Positions 37,834-46,852 are shown, counted from the first letter of the stretch. The stretch is 64,000 bases of DNA from Bacteroidales bacterium (GCA_017412115.1 JAFPYR010000122.1:62001-126000); one strand, 5' to 3'. The notes: generated by a model not told the origin, from the sequence alone. Numbers and translations: made by a program.

Positions 37834-38466
37834 TTAGATTAGTTCCAAAAGATTCTTCATCTCAGATACTTTGAATTGTCCGGGAGCAGTTTCCTGTCCA
37901 TTATCGGGAGCAAGATAGGTTATCGGTGAACCGCATTTCAGACACGCTACCCGCGTTATCTTGCCTAATTGTCCCATACCGAAAGCAACAATGTTTTCGT
38001 CTAAGGTATAAAGCGATAATAATTTCGCATTGTCCTCGGGAAAATTTACTTTACAAGCAAGTTTCACGCAATCCGCACCGTAATTTACGCACGTCCTAAT
38101 AATGGAATGAAGTTCCTCTAAATCAGGTGTTTGAACAAAATTATGATAAGAAATTATCAATTTGCAAGATGAATTTTTGCAAGCATTTTTCAAACGTTGA
38201 GCAACAGATTGACCGCGTTCTATTTCAACGTCGATATAATCCGCACCCGATTTTGCCGCCGTTTCCAACATTTTCAAAGAGGTTTCCTCGTCAAAAGCAC
38301 CCGGACGACACGTTACAATAAAACTTACCGATTTGTCGGAAAGCATTTCAATCATCTCTTGGGTTGAAGGTTTTACCAAATCGAGTCTTAATTCGGCGTA
38401 TTTATTGTCGCCGAGTTGCTTTCTCGCATTTTCGACTCCTTCAGCCGACAAGCATACGTATAACAT
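37834..38466 (-). CDS. aroD: 3-dehydroquinate dehydratase, type I
   Basis: A 210-residue TIM-barrel enzyme of the shikimate pathway converting 3-dehydroquinate to 3-dehydroshikimate. Type I motifs are visible: YAELRLDLV at the start, LIISYHNFVQTPD with the catalytic His, ADCVKLACKV with the Schiff-base Lys, and GQLGKITRVACLKCGSPITY. The end ETAPGQFKVSEM also fits. It is the last gene of the pheA-tyrA-DAHPS/CM-aroD operon, 2 bp from the preceding gene, and is followed by the terminator. Confidence 0.93.
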   Translation of the reverse strand: MLYVCLSAEGVENARKQLGDNKYAELRLDLVKPSTQEMIEMLSDKSVSFIVTCRPGAFDEETSLKMLETAAKSGADYIDVEIERGQSVAQRLKNACKNSSCKLIISYHNFVQTPDLEELHSIIRTCVNYGADCVKLACKVNFPEDNAKLLSLYTLDENIVAFGMGQLGKITRVACLKCGSPITYLAPDNGQETAPGQFKVSEMKNLLELI

Positions 38467-38468
38467 AA

Positions 38469-39527
38469 TTAGTTCTCGTTAACGATTTTCGACTGAACGT
38501 TGATACTTGCCTGGTGAACCGCTTTGAAAATCGTATCAATCATTTTTCTGTCAAGATTGTTGTCGTCAGCGGCCTTGTAATATTTTTCCAAAAGAGAATC
38601 CCAACGTTGCTGTTGAAGAACGGTCATGTTGTTCGCTTTTTTGTACTCACCAATTTTCGCTGAAATGCCCATACGTTTTGTTAAAAGCGCAATCAATTCA
38701 TTATCAATGCCGTCAATCTTGAAACGCAACTCGTTCAAGGTTTCCATTGAAGCGTTTTCAGGATTTACTTTTCTAACAACCAATTCCGAAAGCATTTGTT
38801 TTAACGCATCGGGCGTTAATTGCTGTTTCGCGTCAGACCACGCTTTGTCGGGGTTGCAGTGTGATTCTATCATCAAACCATCAACGTTGAGGTCAAGAGC
38901 CTTTTGTGAAATTTCTTTCAAATATTCACGTTTTCCGGCGATGTGTGACGGGTCGCAAATAATAGGAAGGTCAGGACGGCGGCGTCTGAGTTCAATCGGC
39001 ATTTGCCAAATAGGAGCGTTGCGGTAAAGAATTTTTTCGTAACTTGAAAATCCGCGGTGAATTACACCGATATTTGTTAAACCTGCGGCTTCAAGTCTTT
39101 CGATTGCGCCGAGCCAAAGTTCAACGTCGGGGTTAACGGGATTTTTCACCAAAACGGGAATGTTGCAACCTCTTAAACCGTCAGCAATTTCTTGCATTAC
39201 AAAGGGGTTTGCTGACGAGCGTGCGCCAATCCACAAAATATCAACTCCGCCACGGATAGCGTCCCAAACGTGCTTTGAATTAGCAACTTCAACGGCGGTA
39301 AACATGCCGGTCTCTTTTTTTACTTGTCTTAACCATTCAAGACCGATTTCGCCGACGCCTTCAAAATTGCCCGGACGTGTGCGGGGTTTCCAAATACCGG
39401 CGCGGAAAACTTTTATACCGTTAGCGGCTAATTGTTTTGCAGTATCAAGTGTTTGTTCTAAGGTTTCAGCAGAGCAAGGACCTGCAATTATCCATGGCTT
39501 GTCGCCGAAAATTTCTTTAAATTCCAT
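38469..39527 (-). CDS. Bifunctional DAHP synthase/chorismate mutase
   Basis: A 352-residue fusion. The N-terminal 260 residues are a short type I-beta (KDO8P-synthase-like) DAHP synthase: IIAGPCSAET, FRAGIWKPRTRPGNFEG, LWIGARSSANPFVMQE, PVLVKNP and ICDPSHIAGKR. The C-terminal 90 residues are an AroQ chorismate mutase (LNELRFKIDGIDNELIALLTKRM, then IGEYKK). It catalyses the entry step of aromatic biosynthesis and the chorismate-to-prephenate step leading to Phe and Tyr; the mutase may give allosteric control of the synthase. This order is common in Bacteroidetes. Confidence 0.96.
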   Translation of the reverse strand: MEFKEIFGDKPWIIAGPCSAETLEQTLDTAKQLAANGIKVFRAGIWKPRTRPGNFEGVGEIGLEWLRQVKKETGMFTAVEVANSKHVWDAIRGGVDILWIGARSSANPFVMQEIADGLRGCNIPVLVKNPVNPDVELWLGAIERLEAAGLTNIGVIHRGFSSYEKILYRNAPIWQMPIELRRRRPDLPIICDPSHIAGKREYLKEISQKALDLNVDGLMIESHCNPDKAWSDAKQQLTPDALKQMLSELVVRKVNPENASMETLNELRFKIDGIDNELIALLTKRMGISAKIGEYKKANNMTVLQQQRWDSLLEKYYKAADDNNLDRKMIDTIFKAVHQASINVQSKIVNEN

Positions 39528-39531
39528 TTTT

Positions 39532-40386
39532 TTATTTCTTTAATGTTCTTTTTATCTTGTTTGCGTTGAAAATATAATCGTAAAGTCCTTCATAATCATC
39601 TTTTTCCATCAAGTTTTTAAAATCTTGAAGTTTTTCGATGTAAGTATTTAGGACAGTCATAACGTTTTCTTTGTTGTCTTTGAAAATCGGTGTCCACATA
39701 TCAGGACTTGATTTTGCGATTCTGACGGTACTGTTAAAACCGCCCGAAGCAAGGTTGAAAATATTTTTTTCGTTTTTTTCTTTTTCGAGGACTGTCAGCG
39801 CCAAAGCAAACGAGCAGACGTGCGGCATGTGCGAGACGTATGCCACATGAATGTCATGATTATACGAGTTGAAAAACATCGGGTTCATGTTGAGATTATC
39901 TTCAAACATTTTTCTGATAACTCCGACTGCTTCTTCGCTGCTGTCTTCAACATCGCAAAGGATAACGGCTTTACCGTCAAACATTCCTGAAATTGCCGAC
40001 CATGGTCCTGAATTTTCCGTTCCTGCCATCGGGTGACAAGCCACGTAACGTTTTCTGTTAGTGTGATATTTTACTCTTTCGCAAATCGTTCCTTTTGTGC
40101 TGGCAACGTCGATAACGATTTGATTATCAGAAATTTTGTCCAAAATTCCCGGCAGAATTTTTATAACTGCGCTTACGGGGACAGCAATTATAATAATGTC
40201 AGAGCCTAAAATTGCGTCTTCAATTGAAGAGGCTTCTTCGTCGATGATTCCGACTTGTTTTGCGTAAGAAGTGTGAACGGGGTCTTTGTCAAAACCTTTA
40301 ACATGGTCAGTAAACTTTCTGTTTTTGAGGTCGATAGCGAGCGAGCCGCCGAGAAGACCGAGTCCTATTATTGAAATTTTTTTCAT
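39532..40386 (-). CDS. tyrA: Prephenate dehydrogenase
   Basis: A 284-residue NAD(P)-dependent enzyme making 4-hydroxyphenylpyruvate, the tyrosine precursor. The Rossmann motif is IIGLGLLGGSLAIDL at the start; IDVASTKG, VACHPMAGTENSGPWSA and HVAYVSHMPHVCSFAL are catalytic regions with the conserved His residues. No ACT domain is attached. It lies 42 bp after pheA and 4 bp before the DAHP synthase gene. Confidence 0.95.
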   Translation of the reverse strand: MKKISIIGLGLLGGSLAIDLKNRKFTDHVKGFDKDPVHTSYAKQVGIIDEEASSIEDAILGSDIIIIAVPVSAVIKILPGILDKISDNQIVIDVASTKGTICERVKYHTNRKRYVACHPMAGTENSGPWSAISGMFDGKAVILCDVEDSSEEAVGVIRKMFEDNLNMNPMFFNSYNHDIHVAYVSHMPHVCSFALALTVLEKEKNEKNIFNLASGGFNSTVRIAKSSPDMWTPIFKDNKENVMTVLNTYIEKLQDFKNLMEKDDYEGLYDYIFNANKIKRTLKK

Positions 40387-40399
40387 CGTATTTTACTTA

Positions 40400-40441
40400 A
40401 TTATGCATTGTGAATTATGCATTGTGAATTAATTATTGTGA
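40400..40441. repeat. Three tandem 14-bp repeats at the pheA 3' end
   Basis: ATTATGCATTGTGA at 40400-40413 and 40414-40427 are identical; a third copy at 40428-40441 (ATTAATTATTGTGA) has three changes and forms the last codons and stop of pheA. It fills most of the pheA-tyrA gap. Confidence 0.85.
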
Positions 40442-41277
40442 ACTTCCCTCCATGATTGATAGCCTTCTTTGTATTCTCCGAGAATGCTCAAATCTCTTAA
40501 AAGCGGGCGTATGGCGGTCAGCATATTTTTATAACGCATTATATCTTTGAACTTTACGTCAATATAAAACATATAGTTCATGGGTTGTCCCATTAGCGGC
40601 ATAGATTCGATTTTGGTTAAATCTACATCGTAAATCGAAATAATTGAAAGTATTTTTGAAAGGCTGCCTTGTTCGTTTTCGAGAACGATATTCAGCGAAG
40701 CCTTGTCGTATGTACTTGGGTTTTCTTCGTTTTTTGGCCTTATGATGACAAAACGTGTGTAGTTTCTTGAATTTGTTTCGATACCGGGAGCGAGAATTTC
40801 GAGGTTATTAAGTTCGATTGCATAATCGCTACCGACTGCGCCTATCGTTGTTGATTTAGTTTGAGCGACTTCTCTCAAACCGACAGCGGTACTTGCACAT
40901 TCTACGAGTTTGATATGCGGATATTTTCTGAAAAACTGCCGTGTCTGGTTGATAGCCATATAGTGACTATGAACCTCTGTTAAATCTTCAATTTTAACGC
41001 CTTTGTTAGCGGCTAAGTTTTGTTTTATTCTGATAAAAATTTCGCCGCAGATTTTTACGTCGTTTTTTCTAATGAGTTCGAGATTTACGTTGATAGTCCC
41101 TGACAATGCGTTTTCGATAGCGATAACACCGTAAGCGGTTTCGTAATTTGCAACGCTTTCCACAACGTCCTCAAATGTTAGTTTTTCAACTATTTCCAAA
41201 TCGTTGCGGTCTTCGAAATATTTCCGTGCCGCAATTTCGTGAAATGCACCTTTCACGCCTTGAATTGCTATTTTCAT
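40429..41277 (-). CDS. pheA: Prephenate dehydratase with ACT domain
   Basis: A 282-residue enzyme that converts prephenate to phenylpyruvate, the phenylalanine precursor. The catalytic part has IQGVKGAFHEIAA, YGVIAIENALSGTI, STTIGAVGSDYAIEL and NYTRFVII with the essential Thr/Arg. The C-terminal ACT domain (about 200-282, LNIVLENEQGSLSKILSII) contains the ESMP-like feedback site KIESMPLMGQP where Phe normally binds. It is the first structural gene after the attenuator. Its last four residues and stop derive from a degenerate tandem repeat copy. Confidence 0.96.
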   Translation of the reverse strand: MKIAIQGVKGAFHEIAARKYFEDRNDLEIVEKLTFEDVVESVANYETAYGVIAIENALSGTINVNLELIRKNDVKICGEIFIRIKQNLAANKGVKIEDLTEVHSHYMAINQTRQFFRKYPHIKLVECASTAVGLREVAQTKSTTIGAVGSDYAIELNNLEILAPGIETNSRNYTRFVIIRPKNEENPSTYDKASLNIVLENEQGSLSKILSIISIYDVDLTKIESMPLMGQPMNYMFYIDVKFKDIMRYKNMLTAIRPLLRDLSILGEYKEGYQSWREVHNN

Positions 41278-41290
41278 ATTAAATTGTTAA

Positions 41291-41330
41291 ATAAAAAAAG
41301 CCTCAACCGTTTTTTTTAACAGGTGAGGCT
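41291..41330 (-). terminator. Attenuator terminator in the pheA leader
   Basis: On the minus strand, AGCCTCA (41330-41324) pairs with TGAGGCT (41305-41299), with extra inner pairs, followed by seven or more T residues, and lies 14 bp before the pheA start. The 5' arm GCCTCACCT (41329-41321) can alternatively pair with AGGTGGGGC (41381-41373) at the end of the leader peptide frame: nine pairs with one G-U, the antiterminator. Confidence 0.88.
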
Positions 41331-41367
41331 CTAATAATTTTAAGTTATTTTACTTTACGCAAAAAAA

Positions 41368-41439
41368 TTACCGCCCCACCTTATTGCTAAAGTAGAAATA
41401 AAAGGCGTAAAAATAATATGCGTTAGAGTTAATAACCAT
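41368..41439 (-). CDS. Phe/Tyr leader peptide controlling the pheA operon
   Basis: A 23-codon open frame from ATG at 41439-41437 to TAA at 41370-41368, too short for standard gene finders. Residues 8-17 are YYFYAFYFYF: five Tyr and four Phe codons in ten, encoded by mixed TAT/TAC and TTT/TTC. The frame begins about 30 nt after the predicted transcript start. The last codons (AAG GTG GGG CGG) overlap the antiterminator arm. Arrangement: stalling at Tyr/Phe codons leaves this arm free to pair with the terminator arm and transcription continues; translation to the stop covers it and the terminator forms. This is the classical trp/phe-type attenuation logic read directly from the sequence. Confidence 0.87.
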   Translation of the reverse strand: MVINSNAYYFYAFYFYFSNKVGR

Positions 41440-41474
41440 TTTTTTCTAAAAACTAATCTTTTTACTATGCGAGG

Positions 41475-41505
41475 CAAAGTTATAGTATTTTTCGACTGTT
41501 GCAAA
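41475..41505 (-). promoter_or_regulatory. Promoter of the attenuator-pheA operon
   Basis: On the minus strand, TTTG (41505-41502), 19 bp, TAACTTTG (41482-41475): exact consensus. The transcript should begin near 41468, 29 nt before the leader ATG. The 312-bp gap between the SNF2 gene and pheA is fully accounted for by promoter, leader frame and attenuator. Confidence 0.82.
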
Positions 41506-41589
41506 ATTTTTTTTAAACTTTTTTTATTAAATCCGGGAAAAATACGTATAAAACGTAATTTTCAAAAATTATTTTTTGATGACATATTT

Positions 41590-44472
41590 TTACAGTAAAT
41601 TTAAAATTTCGTTTTTCAAAATAAACGTTTCTGCCAAATCGGATTTTTTTTGTTGATAAAGTTGAATTTTTTCTTCGATAGTATCCTTTGAAATAAAACG
41701 ATAAACCATCACGGAATTTTTTTGCCCCATACGGTGCGCCCTTGCAACTGCTTGAGCCTCAACAGCCGGATTCCACCACGGGTCAATTATAAAAACATAA
41801 TCCGCTTTTGTTAAATTCAAACCCGTGCCGCCCGCTTTCATCGAAATCAAAAATACGGGAACGTCATTTTCGTTGAATTTTTTCACAACGTTTTCTCTGT
41901 TTTGAGTCCCGCCCGTCAAAAGCACGAAATCAATATCCGAGGCTTTCAAATTCTCGGCAACAAGATTCAAATGTTTTACGAATGAAGAAAAAATCAAAAC
42001 CTTATGACCTTGAGATACAACATTTTGAACGTATGACATTATTTGAGAAGTCTTGCCCGAAGTCTCCTCGTAGCCTTCGTCCATGGTCAAAAGCGGCGAA
42101 CAAGCAAGCTGTCTCAACTGAGTCAAAGCCTGCAAAACCATAACGGAAGATTTTTCAAAACTATCCGTTTCCATAATGTCAAGAATAGAATTTCTGACTT
42201 TCGATTTTTCCTTTTCATAAAGTTCTTTTTGCTTTTCGGACATTTCGCAATACACAATTTGCTCAACTAATTCCGGCAAATCGCTCAAAACCTGCTCTTT
42301 GGTCCTGCGCAAAATAAAAGGCTTAATCTGCGATAAAAGTTTTTCTGAACGTTCGGCATCGCCGTTTTTTTCAATCGGGAAAACATAATGCCTTTTAAAA
42401 CTTTCAAGGCTGCCGAGAAGTCCCTGATTTAAGAAATTTATTTGACTCCAAAGGTCAGTAAGAGAATTTTCAACGGGAGTTCCTGTCAGCGTAAGTCTGT
42501 GACAACAAGAAAGTTGCATAAGACTTTGATAAGTTTTTGACGACGGATTTTTTATTATCTGGCTTTCGTCCAAAATTATATAATTGAAACGCTTTTTGCT
42601 CAAAAGTTCAACATCGTTTCTAAGAGTTCCGTAACCCGCAATTATCAAATCATAAAGTGGAAAAGCCTTAATCATTTCTTGACGGTTTTGACCCGTAAAT
42701 TCAAGGATTTTCATATCGGGAACAAACTTTTTCGCCTCGTTTTTCCAATTGTAAATGAGCGACTTAGGCGCAAACAAGAGCGAAGGAATTTTCTCCGAAA
42801 AATCAAACAATCCGTCTTTGAAACCTTCTCCGCTGTTCATTTTGCTTTCGCTCAAAAGCGATAACGTACAAAGCGTTTTTCCCAAACCCATATCATCGGC
42901 AAGACAAGCTCCGAAACCGTGTTTCTGCATCATTTTCAGCCAGTTGAAAGCCGTAATCTGATACGGACGAAGTATGGCATTAACGTTTTGCGGCTTATCA
43001 GAAGGCAGTTTCGTCAGATCCGTTAAATCATCATAAATCTCTGATAATCTTTTATTTACACTTTCTTCCAAGGACAATCCGCTCAAAAGTTGAAACTGAA
43101 AATTTTTAAGCCTTACACTTGAATCCTCTTTATTAACAACACCCGTCAAGAAAACGGCTTTATATTTTTCAAACCACTCTTCCGGCAAGACAACAACTTC
43201 GCCATTAGGCAGTTGAAATTCGCGTATATTATTGAGAATATGATATTTAAGCGATGTAAAAGGGAACGCAAAATTCTCAAGTTGAACCGTAATATAAACA
43301 TCAAACCAATCTTGAGAACTTTTAATTTTGCTCTCCAAAGAGATTTTTCCCGTATAATAATTTTTGACTCTTTCGGATTGTTCGACGATGATTCCATGTT
43401 GAAGAAGTCTTTCGCGGTTTTCGTTCAAAGCATTGACAGCGAACGCATTCTGAATCACAGAATCGGGAGTTTGCGTTTTCAAAGTGTAAATTCCCTCTGA
43501 AATTTTGTCCGGAAAAATCTCATCAACGGCAGTTTCGATGTCCGCCTCAAACTGCAAATCTCTTTTCAAACGGCTAAAATAAAATCCGCCTTTATCATCA
43601 GTAAAAAATTTTACGACGATTTTGTTCGGTGAATTTATCTTGAAATTTATTTCGTTGTATCTGAAATAAAGTTGAAAAACGGTCATTCCCGTTAAATCTT
43701 TTTCCAACGACAAAACGGCTTGAGGCAAAACCTTTTCGTCATAAATTTTAAAACCCGAATGATGAATTTTTGCACCCGAAGCAATTACGTTTTTAATAAA
43801 CTTTTCATAATACTGCTGTTCGGTACGTTTTATTACGGGAATATATTTTTTTGTAACAAAAGGAATGATTTTTTTAGCATTAACATCATCAAAACCATAC
43901 AATTTGTTGTCAATAGTTAGAAAACACGGATTATCCGAAAGCAAATGAACGGATTTTCCGTAAAAACTTAAATTCTGATTTTTATAACACGCTGAAAGAA
44001 AGTATTTTGTCTCCTCATCGGTGCGAAAAAAATTGAAAACAGCCTCGGCATTTTCCTTTGTCAGAGAGATTTCGTCCTCCAAAAAAACAGCCTTTTGATT
44101 AGTTTCCAAAAAGAACATACGAACATTGTTTTCCCTACAAATTTTTATAATTTCAACGATGTTTCTCTCGATAGAAGGGCGAATGTTAAGTTCAAAAAAA
44201 TCCCTATCCAACTGTTTAAAAAACTGTTGGTTGTCTGAAACCTTCCTATCTCCGAAAGTTTTTCGGATTTGTGTTTCCGAGTATTTTTCCGAAATTTTAA
44301 CGATTCTCTGCTGAAAATCAGAATATTTCTCAGGATTTTTATCAACATTATCTTTTGTAACAGTATTCATAACGTAAAAAAAATCATGCGAGGAATCCTC
44401 CGAAACAATACACGGCATTATAATCCAACCGAAAACTCTGTGGTTTCTTACGGCAGCGATAAAATTTTTCAT
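41590..44472 (-). CDS. SNF2-family DNA-dependent ATPase (DEAD/DEAH helicase)
   Basis: A 960-residue cytoplasmic protein. The C-terminal half has all SNF2 helicase motifs: FGACLADDMGLGKTLCTL (Walker A, Lys about residue 529), FNYIILDESQIIKNP (DESQ), LTLTGTPVENSLTDLW, then FSSFVKHLNLVAENL, LISMKAGGTGLNLTKADYV and WWNPAVEAQAVARAHRMGQ. The N-terminal 450 residues resemble the SWIM-less, bacterial SNF2_N-associated region and have no recognised catalytic motif. Bacterial members act in transcription recycling or DNA repair; some form part of phage defence operons. Neighbours give no such clue. It has its own promoter. Confidence 0.93.
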   Translation of the reverse strand: MKNFIAAVRNHRVFGWIIMPCIVSEDSSHDFFYVMNTVTKDNVDKNPEKYSDFQQRIVKISEKYSETQIRKTFGDRKVSDNQQFFKQLDRDFFELNIRPSIERNIVEIIKICRENNVRMFFLETNQKAVFLEDEISLTKENAEAVFNFFRTDEETKYFLSACYKNQNLSFYGKSVHLLSDNPCFLTIDNKLYGFDDVNAKKIIPFVTKKYIPVIKRTEQQYYEKFIKNVIASGAKIHHSGFKIYDEKVLPQAVLSLEKDLTGMTVFQLYFRYNEINFKINSPNKIVVKFFTDDKGGFYFSRLKRDLQFEADIETAVDEIFPDKISEGIYTLKTQTPDSVIQNAFAVNALNENRERLLQHGIIVEQSERVKNYYTGKISLESKIKSSQDWFDVYITVQLENFAFPFTSLKYHILNNIREFQLPNGEVVVLPEEWFEKYKAVFLTGVVNKEDSSVRLKNFQFQLLSGLSLEESVNKRLSEIYDDLTDLTKLPSDKPQNVNAILRPYQITAFNWLKMMQKHGFGACLADDMGLGKTLCTLSLLSESKMNSGEGFKDGLFDFSEKIPSLLFAPKSLIYNWKNEAKKFVPDMKILEFTGQNRQEMIKAFPLYDLIIAGYGTLRNDVELLSKKRFNYIILDESQIIKNPSSKTYQSLMQLSCCHRLTLTGTPVENSLTDLWSQINFLNQGLLGSLESFKRHYVFPIEKNGDAERSEKLLSQIKPFILRRTKEQVLSDLPELVEQIVYCEMSEKQKELYEKEKSKVRNSILDIMETDSFEKSSVMVLQALTQLRQLACSPLLTMDEGYEETSGKTSQIMSYVQNVVSQGHKVLIFSSFVKHLNLVAENLKASDIDFVLLTGGTQNRENVVKKFNENDVPVFLISMKAGGTGLNLTKADYVFIIDPWWNPAVEAQAVARAHRMGQKNSVMVYRFISKDTIEEKIQLYQQKKSDLAETFILKNEILNLL

Positions 44473-44507
44473 TGCGGAAAACTTTTTGTGTTAAAAAAAA
44501 CAGACCG

Positions 44508-44539
44508 CAAAGTTAAAAGTTTTTTTTAAGATTTTCAAG
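44508..44539 (-). promoter_or_regulatory. Predicted promoter of the SNF2 gene
   Basis: On the minus strand, CTTG (44539-44536), 20 bp, TAACTTTG (44515-44508), giving a leader of about 30 nt. Confidence 0.6.
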
Positions 44540-44572
44540 AGATGAAAAAAGCAATTTTTTTTAAAATTTCCA

Positions 44573-46852
44573 TTAAACTCTGATTCCAATCATTGTAATA
44601 TCATCGACCTGCGACCTGCCGCTACGCCATTCCATAATTCTCTGATGAACAAGTTGTTTCTGCTGTTTAGGTTCCAAACTATAAGCCTCAGTCAAAAGCG
44701 ATACAAGATTTTTACCCAAAAATTTCTTACCGAAACCCATTGACAAATCTCCGCCTAACTGGTCTTGGATACCGTCAGAATACATATAAACCATATCACC
44801 ATGTTTTAGTGAGATTTTCAAAGTCTGAAAATGTTCCTTTTCTCTGACATAACGTCCGACCGGCATAGTATCGCCCTTGAGTTTTATCGCCTCGCCCTTG
44901 CGGATAATATAAGCCGTCTGATTTGCAATGGCGTATATCAATTCCATTTTCTCGAAATCAAAACAGCAAATCGTCATATCCATACCGTCGTCAATCGTTT
45001 TAGTTGCCGAAGAAGCCAAAGTCGTTTTTATAAAATTACGCATACGGTCAAGCACCGTGCCCGGATTTTCGGCATCGTGTTCGGTTACCATAAATTCTTT
45101 CAAAGACGAAATGCCGAGCATCGAAAGAAACGCCCCCGGAATGCCGTGTCCCGTACAATCCGCCGTTATCATAACAGAATATCTTCCGCACTTCAACGCC
45201 CGATAAAAATCTCCGCTGACAATATCCCTCGGACGGTAATAAACAAAATTTTCTTTGAACAATTCCGTAACGTCCTCCGGCGAAGAAATTGCTGCCCGCT
45301 GAATCCTCTGAGCGTATGAAATAGAATTCAAAAGTTTTTTATTGACATTCTCCACCTCTTCCCATTGACTGGTAATAATATCTTTTTGAGTTTCAATCTC
45401 GGATTTTTGACTTTCGATTTCGGATTTTTGACTCTCAATTTCATCCTTCTGAATGGCAAGAATACGATTTTTCAGCATCAGGGTATTATTAGCTTTTTTC
45501 TTGATTTTCAACATTTTCAAAACGTAAAAAACCAAAATCGAAGTAACCGTAAGGAATGCTCCAAGCGAAATTGCAACCGTTTTCAAAAATTTTTTCTCAC
45601 TCAAAGCCGCCTGCTGCTCACGCTTTTGACGGTCTTTTTCCATCGCTAAAGCATGGTCGGACTGAAAGTTAATAAGTGCAGCAACCGTACTGTCGTTAAT
45701 ATATTCGATTCTATGCTCATAAAACTTTTTCTGATATTCAAACGCATTTTTATAATCGCCCAATTTGTTATAAATATTCATTAGCAACTCGTTGTATACT
45801 TCCACAAATTTTGCTTTCTCGTCAGAGCCTAAATATTTTTTCAAACTGAGCATTAAATTTAGTGCTTCTCTATATTTTTTCTTATAACAAAGATAATCAG
45901 CATCTTGCATTCTTGCCAGCACATGATTTACCAAATCGCCTTTATGTAAAAAGAAATCACCGATTCTCTGATTATAAAGATTTGAAGTATCAGCATATCT
46001 GTCATCTGCGTTTTTTTCGGCGATTTGCAAATAAGCCCTCGCCAATCCTCCGTAACTAAAATTCAAATACGAACGGTAATACGGACTCAAATCGTCCTTT
46101 AGAAGAATATCAACCGAGCGTCTAAAACTCTCTATCGCCAACTGATTATCAACTTTCAGTTTCAAATATCCGAGATAATAGTAGTCAAGTCCCATATCCA
46201 TATCGATTGAAGCCACAGAATCCAAATAAAAAGCTTTTTCGTAATACTCCTCGGCAATGTCCAAAAACGACATTTTTTGAGCCGCCAGTCCCGCACCGCG
46301 ATAAACGGTAGCCAAACCGACGGTATCCTGCACGTCCAAATAAATCTGCTCCGCCAAGGAGAAATAATAAAAAACGCTATCCCTTTTATTCAAATTAATA
46401 TAACATTGAGCCGCCAGGGTGTAAACATTAACGATTTTAATAGTGTCCTGACGTTGCATAAAGATTTTCAAGGCCGTCAAAGCATGATTCAATGCCGTCT
46501 GAGATTCGTTGCTATACCAATAAGCTTGGGCTATCAAAAAATTTCCATATCCGATAATATCCAAGCGGTTTTTACTTGCATAATTCAACGCTTTAGTATA
46601 ATATTTAATTTTGTCGGCATTGCTTTCGGAATAATACGCCGCATTATAATAATAAAGTGCCGCAATAGTATCAGGCGTATTGATTTTCACATGGTTAAGA
46701 TTTTCTATTACTTTTTCGCGGTCGGGATTAAATTGAGCATAATTTTCTTTTGACAACACACAAAACATAAGCACGAAACAGATAAAAATCCGAGCCGTAC
46801 TTATATTATATACATTAAAGAAAATCGTCAATATTTTCATCTTTTTTAACAT
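44573..46852 (-). CDS. TPR-containing membrane protein with SpoIIE/PP2C phosphatase
   Basis: A 759-residue protein. Start 46852 (MLKKMKILTIFF) is chosen because the upstream ATG lies before the predicted promoter; ATG 46840 is also possible. Signal/anchor, then periplasmic TPR repeats (about 40-400), a transmembrane helix near 425-445 (FLKTVAISLGAFLTVTSILVFYVL), a coiled coil with three seven-residue repeats, and the phosphatase (about 509-759) with RPRDIVSGDFYRA, TADCTGHGIPGAFLSMLG, DDGMDMTICC and MYSDGIQDQLGG. This is the common Bacteroidetes sensor architecture in which periplasmic TPRs control cytoplasmic PP2C. It ends the series of signalling genes. Confidence 0.93.
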   Translation of the reverse strand: MLKKMKILTIFFNVYNISTARIFICFVLMFCVLSKENYAQFNPDREKVIENLNHVKINTPDTIAALYYYNAAYYSESNADKIKYYTKALNYASKNRLDIIGYGNFLIAQAYWYSNESQTALNHALTALKIFMQRQDTIKIVNVYTLAAQCYINLNKRDSVFYYFSLAEQIYLDVQDTVGLATVYRGAGLAAQKMSFLDIAEEYYEKAFYLDSVASIDMDMGLDYYYLGYLKLKVDNQLAIESFRRSVDILLKDDLSPYYRSYLNFSYGGLARAYLQIAEKNADDRYADTSNLYNQRIGDFFLHKGDLVNHVLARMQDADYLCYKKKYREALNLMLSLKKYLGSDEKAKFVEVYNELLMNIYNKLGDYKNAFEYQKKFYEHRIEYINDSTVAALINFQSDHALAMEKDRQKREQQAALSEKKFLKTVAISLGAFLTVTSILVFYVLKMLKIKKKANNTLMLKNRILAIQKDEIESQKSEIESQKSEIETQKDIITSQWEEVENVNKKLLNSISYAQRIQRAAISSPEDVTELFKENFVYYRPRDIVSGDFYRALKCGRYSVMITADCTGHGIPGAFLSMLGISSLKEFMVTEHDAENPGTVLDRMRNFIKTTLASSATKTIDDGMDMTICCFDFEKMELIYAIANQTAYIIRKGEAIKLKGDTMPVGRYVREKEHFQTLKISLKHGDMVYMYSDGIQDQLGGDLSMGFGKKFLGKNLVSLLTEAYSLEPKQQKQLVHQRIMEWRSGRSQVDDITMIGIRV
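45383..45445 (-). repeat. Three 21-bp tandem repeats encoding an EIESQKS heptad
   Basis: Units 45383-45403, 45404-45424 and 45425-45445 encode EIETQKD, EIESQKS and EIESQKS. They lie in the coiled coil between membrane helix and phosphatase, in register with the heptad, so copy number changes would lengthen the linker by whole heptads. Confidence 0.8.

Noticed and set aside
41590..44472. SNF2 protein as part of a DISARM-like defence operon
   Set aside because: No methyltransferase, DUF1998 or phospholipase D gene is adjacent; neighbours are the aromatic amino acid operon and signalling genes.
44831..45319. An open frame antisense to the TPR-phosphatase gene
   Set aside because: Falls over the conserved PP2C motifs of the minus-strand gene; arginine-rich and without homology signs.
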